DNA of 64,000 nucleotides from Pseudomonadota bacterium (GTDB taxonomy: Bacteria > Pseudomonadota > Gammaproteobacteria > Xanthomonadales > Ahniellaceae), in NCBI GenBank assembly GCA_022843465.1, contig JALHNO010000001.1, forward strand, positions 260,787 through 324,786. The letters run 5' to 3'. Below, in pieces: positions 1 to 8,699 of the stretch. Within the stretch, counting starts at the first letter, position 1, and each line of letters opens with the position of its first letter. Under the pieces are notes generated by a model. The model saw only the letters and a program-made list of their open reading frames with translations. It ran no database searches and was not told the origin of the DNA. Made by a program: the position numbers and the translations under genes.

Positions 1-2
1 TC

Positions 3-692
3 GCCATGTCGTCCGACACCGACACCAGCACGCGGGCACAGCTGTTCGCGACCCGTGGCGGAACCTGGATCGAACTCGGCGACGGCGTGCGCGCCGAGCC
101 CGACCTGCGCGAAGCGCTGCGGCTGCGCAGCGAGTCCGGTGGCACGCGCTCCGGCCTGGCCTGGTTCACCCAGGTGCAACTCGGGCAGGCCCTGGCCCTG
201 CAGGGAAAAATCGACGAGGCGCACGCGCTGCAGTCAGAAGCTGCCGAGGAATTGCGCAAGCAACTCGGTCCGGACGCCTACCAGAACGGCATGGTTGCGC
301 TGCGTCGCGCCCAGACTTATGCGCTGGAGCAGGATTGGTTGCCGGCCGTGGTGCAGATGCGCGAGGCGGTGCGCCTGGTCGAGCGTACCTATGGGCGTGA
401 ACACTATGGGCACTTCTCGTGGTCGCTGGAACTCGCCAGCTTTCTGGGCCAACTGGAAGACGGCCATGCAGAGGCTGCCGAGTTGATCGATGATCTGCTG
501 GCGCGCTGGAGCGGCAAGGCCGAGATCGAGGCCGATTACGCGCGGCTGATCGCGTTGCGCTGCGATCTGCATGCGCGCGCCGGAAGACCGGCGGAGGCTG
601 CGCGGCTGGCACGCAATGCGCTGGCCAGGAAGGAACTGCAGGCCAGCGCTGCGCAACGGCAGGCGCTGGAACGCTACGCCGGGGGCAACTGA
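3..692 (+). CDS. TPR-repeat protein, C-terminal part (5' truncated by window edge)
   Basis: The frame is open back to the left edge, so the ATG at base 6 need not be the true start and this is probably the tail of a longer protein. The visible 229 residues are helical with TPR-like periodicity, for example LGQALALQGKIDEAHAL, AVVQMREAVRLVERTYG and AGRPAEAARLARNAL. Arrays of this kind form the C-terminus of TPR-tailed serine/threonine kinases and other signalling or scaffold proteins in this bacterial group. No catalytic domain is visible here, so the function of the whole protein cannot be stated. It is followed on the same strand, about 80 bases downstream, by a secreted surface protein gene; no terminator is seen between them. 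Confidence 0.6.
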   Translation, partial: AMSSDTDTSTRAQLFATRGGTWIELGDGVRAEPDLREALRLRSESGGTRSGLAWFTQVQLGQALALQGKIDEAHALQSEAAEELRKQLGPDAYQNGMVALRRAQTYALEQDWLPAVVQMREAVRLVERTYGREHYGHFSWSLELASFLGQLEDGHAEAAELIDDLLARWSGKAEIEADYARLIALRCDLHARAGRPAEAARLARNALARKELQASAAQRQALERYAGGN

Positions 693-775
693 CGCCCTGG
701 TGCAGCGACACCCCGGCGCGTTCGCTTGTCGGGTCCATCGACGTTCGTATCTTCAGCAACCTGGAGAACGTCGTG

Positions 776-3028
776 ATGCGCATCTGTCTGTCCGCTCTGC
801 TCGCCGTGCTGGTCACTGGACCGGTGTTCGCCACCCTGCTGGGCAGTTCGATCAGCGTGCAGGGTGTGCTCAGTGCCAATGGCCAGCCAGCCGATGGTGT
901 CTACGATCTGCGGATCACACCGTATCCCGATCCGGCCCTCGGCCCCGAGCTGGCTCCCGCGATTGAACTGGACAACGTTTTCTTCCTGGAAGGCGCTTTC
1001 ACAGCGCGCGTCGACTTCGGTCGCAGTCTGTTTCTCGGTGATGAAGTCTACTTCGAGATCGCGATCCGGCCCGGAACCGGTGGTGGCGACTACGAGGTGC
1101 TCAGCCCACGCCAGCTGGTGACCGCTGCTCCCTATGCGATGAAACCGGCAGCGGCCAGTGTGACCGATCTGGAGCTGGCAATGGACGCGGTGGGATCGCC
1201 GCAGATTCTGGATGGCAGCGTGCGCAGCGCGGAACTTGCCGATGCGGCGGTCAGCAGCCAGAAGCTTGTCGATGGCGCGGTCACTTCGAGCAAACTCGGC
1301 GATGGCGCCGTGGGCACGACAAAGCTCTCGGATGCGGCCGTTACCACCAGCAAGATCGATAGCGGCGCTGTGGCGACTGCCGCCTTGGCCGACGCTGCGG
1401 TGACCCAGTCGAAGCTGGCGCCCGACTCGGTGGACAGTGTGCGCATTGTCGATGGCAGCATTGCGGCAGCCGATCTGCAACCCGGCCTGTTGGCGTTGCC
1501 TTCGTGGAATCTCAACGGCAATGCCCTCGCCAGCGGTCAGTTCCTCGGCACTACCAATGCGACCGCGCTGGACTTGCGCAGCGATGCTGGCGTCACCATC
1601 AATGGCAGTCGTTTCAACAACAATACCGAGCTGACCATCCGCGGTTCGCCGACCACGGCGGAGACCAATGCCGATCTGACGCTGTGGCCGCGCGCCGGTA
1701 CGGCGTTCTTCAACCTCTCCGCGGTCGGCAATGATCCGGCCGCCAGCATGCTGGCGGTGAGTTCCGTGGGGACCAGCCCGTTTACCGGCTACGTGGCCCG
1801 GCTGATCCTCAGTTATTCAGGTCAGCTTGGCATCGGCGGCAGCGATCCCACGCCGGTGGCAACCGTGCACGCGACGCGCGCCGATCTCGGCGTCGATATC
1901 GGCGATCTGGCGGACAGCTATGAATTCATCGCCGAAGACGCCGATGCGCAGCTCGCCCTGCTCAGCAATACCAGTGGCGGCAGCGGATCGAGCCTGTTGC
2001 TCGGAGAGTTCAACGCCGGCACCTTTGTCAATGGCTGGGGCCTCTGGCGCGCGACCGGAGCAACGACCCGGGTACCGCTGAACATTGCGTACGGCTCCAG
2101 CAATGTCCTCACCGCCAATCCGAGCCGGCTGAGCTTGTACAACGATGGCGCCCTGTTTGTCGGCAATGTTGCACCGAGCGCGGCCCCGCAAAGCTCCTTC
2201 CTTTTTACCGACGCTTCATCGGTGTCGACCTTCAATACGTCTGCCGCCAATCAGTTCCTGATTCGGGCCGTCGGCGGCGTCGCCATCAACCGCACGCCTG
2301 CCTCATCGGCCATCGAGCTGAGCATTGCACCGTCGACAGCCGGTGGCAGCGCCGACCTGGTACTGGGGCCGACAGGCAGCAGCGCGGCAGACGCCAGCAT
2401 CACGATGGGTACGCCAGGTACCGAGACCGCATTTCGGGTCACGGCCGGCAGCTCGCCATCCGGCAACGGCTTTTTCACGGTGGCCAGCAGCAATTCGGCC
2501 ACGGCCGAGACGCCGGCCATGCAGATCATCACCAGCGGGTCCTCATTCACCCGGCAACTCAGTCTGTTCCGCGGCAAGTCCGATGGCAGCTATCTCCTGC
2601 CGACCTTCCCGATCCATGTTGGCGATTCGACGATTCCCAACAGTGGCAACGGTGCCCATCTGACCAGTGGCGGCAGCTGGGTCAATGGCTCCAGCCGCGG
2701 CTTCAAGCAGGATTTCTCCCGCCTCGACACCGCGGCGGTGCTCGATCGCCTGCTCGGACTGCCGATTCGCCAGTGGCGCTACAAGGGTGCAGATCACGAT
2801 CTGCACTATGGCCCGGTGGCCGAGGAGTTCAAGGCGGCGTTCGGGCTCGGTGGTGACGCACGCTATATCGCCACGGTGGATGCCGATGGCGTCGCGCTGG
2901 CGGCCATCCAGGGGCTCAATGCCAAGCTCGAGCGGGAGAATCAGCAGTTGCGCGAAGCGCTCACCGCACTTTCGGCGCGCATCGACCGGATCGAGCAGGG
3001 AAGGGGTGGTTCCGATGCATCCCGCTAG
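776..3028 (+). CDS. Secreted tail-fibre-like surface protein with C-terminal S74 intramolecular chaperone domain
   Basis: 750 residues. It opens with a signal peptide (RICLSALLAVLVTGPVFA). A GGAG ribosome site at 763-766 serves ATG 776, with a GTG directly before it. Residues about 120-240 hold degenerate short repeats of the form DGAVTSSKL / DAAVTTSKI / DAAVTQSKL, a pattern expected to make a trimeric beta structure. The last 110 residues match the S74 peptidase / endosialidase chaperone family: an SSRGFKQDF segment stands where tail spikes have SDxRLKxNI, then WRYKG, YGPVAEEF and a terminal coiled coil (LNAKLERENQQLREAL). In that family the domain drives trimerisation and is then cut off. 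Phage genes are absent nearby, so this is likely a cellular surface protein rather than a prophage remnant. The stop overlaps the start of the next gene. Confidence 0.75.
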   Translation: MRICLSALLAVLVTGPVFATLLGSSISVQGVLSANGQPADGVYDLRITPYPDPALGPELAPAIELDNVFFLEGAFTARVDFGRSLFLGDEVYFEIAIRPGTGGGDYEVLSPRQLVTAAPYAMKPAAASVTDLELAMDAVGSPQILDGSVRSAELADAAVSSQKLVDGAVTSSKLGDGAVGTTKLSDAAVTTSKIDSGAVATAALADAAVTQSKLAPDSVDSVRIVDGSIAAADLQPGLLALPSWNLNGNALASGQFLGTTNATALDLRSDAGVTINGSRFNNNTELTIRGSPTTAETNADLTLWPRAGTAFFNLSAVGNDPAASMLAVSSVGTSPFTGYVARLILSYSGQLGIGGSDPTPVATVHATRADLGVDIGDLADSYEFIAEDADAQLALLSNTSGGSGSSLLLGEFNAGTFVNGWGLWRATGATTRVPLNIAYGSSNVLTANPSRLSLYNDGALFVGNVAPSAAPQSSFLFTDASSVSTFNTSAANQFLIRAVGGVAINRTPASSAIELSIAPSTAGGSADLVLGPTGSSAADASITMGTPGTETAFRVTAGSSPSGNGFFTVASSNSATAETPAMQIITSGSSFTRQLSLFRGKSDGSYLLPTFPIHVGDSTIPNSGNGAHLTSGGSWVNGSSRGFKQDFSRLDTAAVLDRLLGLPIRQWRYKGADHDLHYGPVAEEFKAAFGLGGDARYIATVDADGVALAAIQGLNAKLERENQQLREALTALSARIDRIEQGRGGSDASR

Positions 3029-3293
3029 CAGTCGCACTCGCCTGCGCGGAGTGATCATGGTGCTGCTGGGCATCACCATGATGCCCGCATGGTCGGCCTT
3101 CCAGCTGCGCCGCGCCAGCCTGGACGCGGCCGGTGGCGGTAGCGCTGAAAGCGACAGCTACCAGATCGTGGTCGCCTACGGACAGCATGATGCCGACCAG
3201 GCCGCCTTCAGCGCGCACTACACCTGGCAGGGTGGTGTCTATGCGCAACTCCCGGGCAATGTGATCTTTGCCGATGGCTTCGAGGTCGACTGA
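3015..3293 (+). CDS. Small secreted protein with C-terminal IFADGFE-type tail
   Basis: 92 residues, starting at ATG 3015, 14 bases inside the end of the upstream S74 protein. AAGGGG at 3001-3006 serves as ribosome site, so the pair is likely translationally coupled. The N-terminus has a basic stretch and a hydrophobic segment (VIMVLLGITMMPAWSA) that reads as a signal peptide. The mature part is about 65 residues, with SYQIVVAYGQHDADQAAF and YTWQGGVYAQL, and the last residues read NVIFADGFEVD. Tails of the form IFxDGFE recur at the end of many exported Lysobacterales proteins; whether they are sorting signals is unproven. No enzymatic motif is visible. The most plausible role is as an accessory to the surface protein encoded just upstream. 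Confidence 0.6.
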   Translation: MHPASSRTRLRGVIMVLLGITMMPAWSAFQLRRASLDAAGGGSAESDSYQIVVAYGQHDADQAAFSAHYTWQGGVYAQLPGNVIFADGFEVD

Positions 3294-3359
3294 GCGAGCA
3301 GGCTCATGCAGGCGGGAGCGTAATGCCGCAGTGGAGCCATGCTGTTGGGTCGGACGCGC

Positions 3360-3971
3360 TCAACCCTCGGCAAGCGCAGGCTCGGCTGCGTAGACCAGCA
3401 GGGCGCTGCCCAGCCGACTGTTGAGGCCCTGGATCGGCATCAGCAGATAGCGGCTGGTCTCTGCGCCAGGGTGCACGCTGACCGTGGTGGCATCGAGCAG
3501 GTTGCCGGGAAAATGTTCGGTGAAAGCGGCGTCCTGCAGCTTGCGGTCGCTGGCCAGCACGATCCGGCCAGCGGGATCGACCAGCACCACGAGCTGAATG
3601 CGCTCATTGCGCACCAGATCGGCGAAGAACTCGTCGATCTGTCCGAGATTGCCGCGGATCATCTCGCCGCGGATCGACCAGGCCAGTGTCGTTCCCATCA
3701 GCACATGGGCGGCGTCGCTGTTCTGTCTGATGGCGGTATTGGCATTGCTGAGCAGGGTCGCGCGCTGGGCACTCGATTGCTCGGTCAGAGTTCGCATCCG
3801 GTTCTGCAGATCAGCTTCGACATTGCTGACGGCCGTCTGCTTCCAGACCAGCAACAGCAGGATGATCAATACGGCGACCAGAAGGGTCCAGACGGGTACC
3901 TGCATGGTCTGCAGTCGGGTCCAGGCGGATGCCTCGGAAGCGGGAGCGGTCACGGGGGCTTCGTTGTTCAT
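3360..3971 (-). CDS. Single-pass membrane protein with extracytoplasmic cache/PAS-like sensor region
   Basis: 203 residues from ATG 3971, chosen because AGGAGA lies 5 bases upstream. Longer readings of the frame begin in unconvincing sequence. After about 26 polar residues comes one transmembrane helix (VWTLLVAVLIILLLLVW), then a coiled-coil-like stretch and a domain containing LVNERIQ-like, VVLVDPAGRIVLASDRKLQDAAF and YLLMPIQGLNSRLGSALLVY segments. That pattern (ligand-sensor fold with VVxVDPxGRIxxASD) is typical of dCACHE or PAS-like periplasmic sensor domains, but no kinase, GGDEF or methyl-accepting output follows. It may be a stand-alone sensor or partner protein. It lies downstream of the DUF922 gene on the same strand, about 157 bases away. 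Confidence 0.6.
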   Translation of the reverse strand: MNNEAPVTAPASEASAWTRLQTMQVPVWTLLVAVLIILLLLVWKQTAVSNVEADLQNRMRTLTEQSSAQRATLLSNANTAIRQNSDAAHVLMGTTLAWSIRGEMIRGNLGQIDEFFADLVRNERIQLVVLVDPAGRIVLASDRKLQDAAFTEHFPGNLLDATTVSVHPGAETSRYLLMPIQGLNSRLGSALLVYAAEPALAEG

Positions 3972-4128
3972 GGGCGTCTCCTGTCGGGCAGGCGACAGCT
4001 CGCCGCCTGCGATGAGCGCGAATGTGCCTGTACAGATTACACCCGCCACCACAGTGGCGCGAGTCGGTGCCAGGGCTCCATTCAGTTTGAGTCGGCACCA
4101 GTCCGCGGAGCGTGGCGCCTGCAATCGC

Positions 4129-4731
4129 TCAGAAGTCGCTGCCCTGCAAGGCTCCGCGCTCGGTGCGGCGGTCATAGCTGTCGTTGCGCAGCAGCAGACG
4201 CATCTGTTCTCGGGTCTGCACATTGCTGGCCCTTTGCCGCAGCTCCTGGCAGCTCAAGGAGTCGGGCAACTGGGCGAGGTTGCGGGCGATTTCATGTGCT
4301 GCCGCGATGGCCAGTTCGCGATGCCCGCGTTCGTGCTCGACCAGGGCCCGATGCATGCGCTGCCAGGCGTAGCGCAGGCGGTCGCGCACCTGGCCACTGG
4401 GCTTCCATTCCGGCAGCGAGACGGTGATCTCCATCTCGACCGAGGCATCCTCCAGTCGACATCCCTGGTCGAGCGGCAGCAGGTCGTAGCGCGTGGTCAG
4501 CACGGCCTCGGTCAGCGCATGCGAGCGCAGGCCGTCGGCGCGCTGCGGTCGCCGCTCATCCAGTTGCGCTCGCAAATCGGCGTACTGCACCGCATCGACG
4601 ATGTAGCTGCGCGATTGCAGTGAAATCTGCACTGGTGGAATCGGCTGTGCGCCATCCGCCGCAGCCTGGGCGTTACCGACCAGTAGCCCGAAAACGATGG
4701 TGACGATCCTGCCGGGGTGTGGTGCTGGCAT
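4129..4731 (-). CDS. DUF922-type secreted putative Zn-dependent protease
   Basis: 200 residues from ATG 4731, preceded by GGAAG. An upstream extension to 4794 is open but lacks a signal peptide at its start. The N-terminus is a signal peptide (IVTIVFGLLVGNAQAAA). The key motif is HERGH inside VEHERGHRELA, an HExxH zinc site of gluzincin type. The flanking pattern (CRLEDASVEMEITVSLPEW before it and WQRMHRALVEHE leading into it) matches the DUF922 family of predicted secreted zinc proteases, which are about this size. Two cysteines (GCRLED and LSCQELR) could form a disulfide. Substrate is unknown. It is the first gene of a short minus-strand pair with the sensor-like membrane protein. Confidence 0.65.
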   Translation of the reverse strand: MPAPHPGRIVTIVFGLLVGNAQAAADGAQPIPPVQISLQSRSYIVDAVQYADLRAQLDERRPQRADGLRSHALTEAVLTTRYDLLPLDQGCRLEDASVEMEITVSLPEWKPSGQVRDRLRYAWQRMHRALVEHERGHRELAIAAAHEIARNLAQLPDSLSCQELRQRASNVQTREQMRLLLRNDSYDRRTERGALQGSDF

Positions 4732-4863
4732 GCAGTGCTTCCGAATCGGTGTGCTCAAGACAGGGACGTCGCGCAGCGCAAGTTCGTTGCACACCGAGCT
4801 GAAAAGTCAGCCGCGCCGCCAGATCGGCAATCCGGCGCTGGCCACGATCGCCATCGCGGTTTG

Positions 4864-7407
4864 TCAGACAGGATCGAACAGCGCGGCAATATCATCAGGG
4901 GTGATCGGCAGGGCTTCATCGCCGCTGTCGGCGAGCAGGGCATTGGCGAGGGCCGCCTTGCGGGTCTGCAGCGACTGGATTTTTTCTTCGACGGTGCCGG
5001 TGCAGATCAGGCGATAGACGAACACGGGCTTGTCCTGGCCAATCCGGTGCGCGCGATCGGTGGCCTGGGCTTCGACTGCCGGATTCCACCAGGGGTCGTA
5101 GTGGATCACGGTATCGGCTGCGGTCAGGTTCAGTCCGACACCGCCGGCACGCAGGCTGATCAGGAATACCGGAACCGCGCCTTCCTGGAAACGATGCACG
5201 GGTTCGTCGCGGTCGCGGGTGCTGCCATCGAGACGGACGAATTGGATCTGGCGTTCGCGCAGTTCCGGTTCGATCAGATCCAGCATCCGGGTGAACTGCG
5301 AAAACACCAGCACACGGCGGCCGGCGAGCACCAGTTCGTCGAGCATCTCGATCAGTCGTGACAGCTTGGCGGAATCTTCCACGTTGCGCGCGCTGTCGAG
5401 ATCGAGCAGGCGCGGATCGCAGCAGGCCTGACGCAACTTGAGCAGGGCATCCAGCACGATGATGCCGCTGCGGCCGACACCGCGATCATGGATCGCCTCC
5501 TGCACGCGCTGATGCTGGTGCAGGCGCAGACTCTCGTAGAGATCGCGCTGGGCGCCGGCAATCTCGATCGACTCGATGATTTCCGACTTGGTGGGCAGAT
5601 CGGCCGCGACCTGTTCCTTGGTCCGGCGCAGCAGGAACGGCTGGATGCGCCGGTTCAGACGCAGCTGACAGTCCTGGTCGGCAAGTTTTTCGATCGGCGT
5701 GCGGAACAGTCGGACAAAGCTCTTCTCGTCGCCAAGCAGGCCAGGCGCGGCGAAGTCGAGCAGGGACCACAGTTCGCCCAGATGATTTTCCACTGGCGTT
5801 CCGGTCAGGCAGAGTCGCTGCTGCGCATCCAGCGTGCGGGCGACGGTGGCTGCCAGCGACTTCGGGTTCTTGATCGCCTGCGCCTCGTCCAGCGCAACCA
5901 CACTGTAGGCCTGTTCGGCATGCATCTCGCGATCACGCACCAGCAGGGTATAGCTGGTCAGGATCAGGTCGAAGTCCTTCAGTGACTCGAAGTCACGCGC
6001 ACGCTGGGCACCATGCAGGGTGAGCACGCGCAGCTTCGGCGCAAAGCGTGCCGCCTCGCGGCGCCAGTTCGGCAGTACGCTGGTGGCAGTCACCACCATT
6101 GCGGGATGTTTCAGCGTTCCGGCCGCCTGCTGCGCGCAGACATGAGCGAGCAGTTGCACGGTCTTGCCGAGGCCCATATCGTCTGCGAGGATGCCGCCAA
6201 GTTCGTAGTGACGCAAGGCCGAAAGCCAGCGCAGACCCTCGGCCTGATATGGCCGCAACTCGGCATTGAAGTCCGCTGGCAGGACCGGCGGGCTGGGCAG
6301 GGCGAGTCCACGATAGCGTTCAGCGATGGCATGCAGACGCTCGCTGCCGATCAGGCGATGACTGGCCGCGATCTGATCGAGCAGGATCAGGGCACCTGCG
6401 CGAGCGCGTGGCAGTCGCAGCCTGCCGTCGGCATCGGGCTCGGCATCCATGGCAAGTTCGAGTACCGGCGCCAGCAGGGCGCGCAGTCGTCGCACCGGCA
6501 CCGCGACGCGACGGTGCTCATCGATGGGCGCAAACCACACCGTCTGATCGGTCTCGTGGGCGCCGGGTCGCAGTGGGAAGCTGGGTGTCTCCAGGGCGCG
6601 CAACAGGATCGGCAGCAACGGTACACGCTCGCCATCGACTTCGATGCCGAGATCGAAATTGAACCAGGAAGTACCCGCCGACTCATCCACGGTCGCGTAC
6701 AGCTGCGACGCGCTGGCGCTGACCTTGACCGGAAAATCGGCGGCCGTGGTGACCCGGAATCCATACTCGACCAGTTGCTCGCCCAGATGCAGGAACAGGT
6801 TGATCTGGTCGCTCGCCTGCCAGGTATCGAACACCCAGTCGTCGTCGCGCAGCTCTTCGTTCTCCAGCGCGCTGTAGCGCGCCACCCGCATCGGCGTCAG
6901 CCCGATCTTGCGCAGACGGGCGATCGCCTGGCGCTCGAACTCGTCATCGACCTCGGCATCCGGGCCAAGTGTCTGATAATCGAATGAGAGCCGCAGTGCG
7001 CACAGTTTCTCGTGCATGTCCTGACGTCGTACCCGCAGTTCGACGGCGGCAACCGGGCGTGCGCTCGGCCTGTGGTTGCGGGCGGCGCCGAGCTTTACGG
7101 TACGGCCGGCGACCGCGAGCAGGGCGGCAGCGTGCTTGCACCAGGCCATGGCCTGGCAGGTGCAGTGGGATTCGACGCTGCGCTTGCCATTGCTGCCGCG
7201 ACTGACGACTTCCACCAGCCAGGGTTCATCGCGGGCGCTGTCGACCGCGCCGTGCAGGGTGATCTGGCTGGGGCCTTCCTGCAGCGACCATTCGAGCACA
7301 GCATCGCGCGCCGCCAGATCCCGGCCGTGACTGAGGACGCTGGCCTGAAAGTACCGGTCCAGTTCGTCCAGCGAAAACGGGAAATGATGCTGACCCTGCA
7401 TGCGCAC
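4864..7407 (-). CDS. SNF2-family ATPase/helicase with N-terminal SWIM zinc finger
   Basis: 847 residues. Residues 82-92 carry a SWIM finger (C82, C84, C90, H92). The SNF2 engine follows: Walker A DDMGLGKT near residue 410, the DEAQ box (VVALDEAQAIKNP) near 505, LCLTGTPVEN, LLRRTKEQV, VLVFSQFTRMLDLIEPEL, and motif VI ATDRAHRIGQ near 785. These are the RapA/SNF2 bacterial class proteins that move along double-stranded DNA and remodel protein-DNA complexes; none is shown to unwind DNA. Length fits bacterial SWIM-SNF2 proteins. The start is GTG 7407 or ATG 7401; neither has a strong ribosome site. The gene stands alone between oppositely oriented neighbours. Partner or target cannot be inferred. 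Confidence 0.9.
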   Translation of the reverse strand: MRMQGQHHFPFSLDELDRYFQASVLSHGRDLAARDAVLEWSLQEGPSQITLHGAVDSARDEPWLVEVVSRGSNGKRSVESHCTCQAMAWCKHAAALLAVAGRTVKLGAARNHRPSARPVAAVELRVRRQDMHEKLCALRLSFDYQTLGPDAEVDDEFERQAIARLRKIGLTPMRVARYSALENEELRDDDWVFDTWQASDQINLFLHLGEQLVEYGFRVTTAADFPVKVSASASQLYATVDESAGTSWFNFDLGIEVDGERVPLLPILLRALETPSFPLRPGAHETDQTVWFAPIDEHRRVAVPVRRLRALLAPVLELAMDAEPDADGRLRLPRARAGALILLDQIAASHRLIGSERLHAIAERYRGLALPSPPVLPADFNAELRPYQAEGLRWLSALRHYELGGILADDMGLGKTVQLLAHVCAQQAAGTLKHPAMVVTATSVLPNWRREAARFAPKLRVLTLHGAQRARDFESLKDFDLILTSYTLLVRDREMHAEQAYSVVALDEAQAIKNPKSLAATVARTLDAQQRLCLTGTPVENHLGELWSLLDFAAPGLLGDEKSFVRLFRTPIEKLADQDCQLRLNRRIQPFLLRRTKEQVAADLPTKSEIIESIEIAGAQRDLYESLRLHQHQRVQEAIHDRGVGRSGIIVLDALLKLRQACCDPRLLDLDSARNVEDSAKLSRLIEMLDELVLAGRRVLVFSQFTRMLDLIEPELRERQIQFVRLDGSTRDRDEPVHRFQEGAVPVFLISLRAGGVGLNLTAADTVIHYDPWWNPAVEAQATDRAHRIGQDKPVFVYRLICTGTVEEKIQSLQTRKAALANALLADSGDEALPITPDDIAALFDPV

Positions 7408-7574
7408 GAATTATCAGGAAGGTTCAGCCCCCCAGCTTACGCAGTCTTGTCGATCATGTCGAAGGAAAACTGCGCCCGGTCTGCCATTGGCGCCGGATTC
7501 GCGGGCAGTCGTCAGAACATTGCGCCGGGACACGACCGCCGCTGCCTGTGGCCCGCTAAACTCTCCTCCTTTTG

Positions 7575-8504
7575 ATGCGGGGCTGCAGCGTGGGCGAGCA
7601 AGCGAATCTGCCGGGCTATGATTTTCCGGCCAACTATTTCCGCCACGGTCATGGCCACCGCCAGCACTATGTCGATGCCGGCCGGGGTGCGCCGGTGCTG
7701 ATGCTGCATGGCAATCCGTCCTGGAGCTACTACTACCGTCGTGTCATTGCGGCACTGAGTGTGGACCATCGCTGCATCGTGCCGGACCATATCGGCATGG
7801 GGCGATCAGACAAACCCGATGCCGCCCAGTACGACTATCACCTGAAGCAGCGGGTCGATGATCTCGACGCGCTGATGACGCATCTGATCGAGAACGAGGC
7901 GGCGCCAGTGACCGGTTGGACCCTGATCGTGCACGACTGGGGCGGCATGATCGGCATGGCCTATGCCTGTCGCCACCCGCAGCGGATCGCGCGGCTGGTG
8001 ATCCTCAATACCGGGGCATTTCCCAATCCGAAGGCGCTGAAGCTGCCGTGGACCCTGCGCCTTGCGCGCGACTCCTGGCTAGGCGCCCAACTGGTACTTC
8101 GCTGCAATGCCTTTGCCTGGGGCGCCAGTCGCTTCGGCGTCAAGCACAGGATGGACGCCGGTGAGCGCGCGGCTCTGCTTTCCCCTTACGACTCGCCTGC
8201 GCACCGCGTCGCCACGCTGAAATTCGTCCAGGACATCCCGCTGATGCCAGCCGATCGCGGCTATGACCTGGTCGCGGAAACCGGTGCGGCGCTCGCGCAG
8301 TTCGCGAATCGGCCGACGATGATTTTCTGGGGCAAGCAGGACTTCGTGTTTGACGATGCCTTTCTGCAGGTCTGGCGCCAGAAGTTGCCCGCCGCAGTCG
8401 TCCACGAGTACGCCGACGCCGGCCACTATGTCCTGGAAGACGCCCACGAGCGCATCATCCCGCTGCTGCGCGCGTTCCTCGCTTCCGGAACGGCTTCGGG
8501 CTGA
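7575..8504 (+). CDS. Alpha/beta hydrolase of the haloalkane dehalogenase / OleB group
   Basis: 309 residues counted from ATG 7575 (a TTG lies directly before it; the ribosome site is poor). The fold is a canonical alpha/beta hydrolase with an aspartate nucleophile: HGNPSWSYYYR (N47, halide-type oxyanion residue), VHDWGGMIG (D121 nucleophile, W122), MIFWGKQDFVF and a C-terminal AGHYVLED with the catalytic histidine. HGNP plus DW is the halide-binding signature of haloalkane dehalogenases. The same signature occurs in OleB, the beta-lactone decarboxylase of long-chain olefin synthesis in Xanthomonas. No oleA, oleC or oleD gene is adjacent, so the choice between the two is open. The next gene downstream is AMP nucleosidase, after a 195-base gap. 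Confidence 0.75.
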   Translation: MRGCSVGEQANLPGYDFPANYFRHGHGHRQHYVDAGRGAPVLMLHGNPSWSYYYRRVIAALSVDHRCIVPDHIGMGRSDKPDAAQYDYHLKQRVDDLDALMTHLIENEAAPVTGWTLIVHDWGGMIGMAYACRHPQRIARLVILNTGAFPNPKALKLPWTLRLARDSWLGAQLVLRCNAFAWGASRFGVKHRMDAGERAALLSPYDSPAHRVATLKFVQDIPLMPADRGYDLVAETGAALAQFANRPTMIFWGKQDFVFDDAFLQVWRQKLPAAVVHEYADAGHYVLEDAHERIIPLLRAFLASGTASG

Positions 8505-8699
8505 AGTCGCCAGGCCGGTGGTGCGGCGGGTCGGGTCGGCAATGCCCTGACATCGCCACGAGTCGTGACAGAACCCGCTTGACGGCGCAGCCGGGCGCGC
8601 GCAACGCTTGCGGATGGCCTGCGCCAGCGGGCGAACTGCGCTGCTGGTCCGAGCAGTCCGGCGTGCGTCACCAGAGCGTCCACAAGGACAAGAGGGTTC

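Noticed and set aside
776-3293. Prophage remnant
   Set aside because: Only the S74 domain is phage-like; a signal peptide is present and no other phage genes lie around it.
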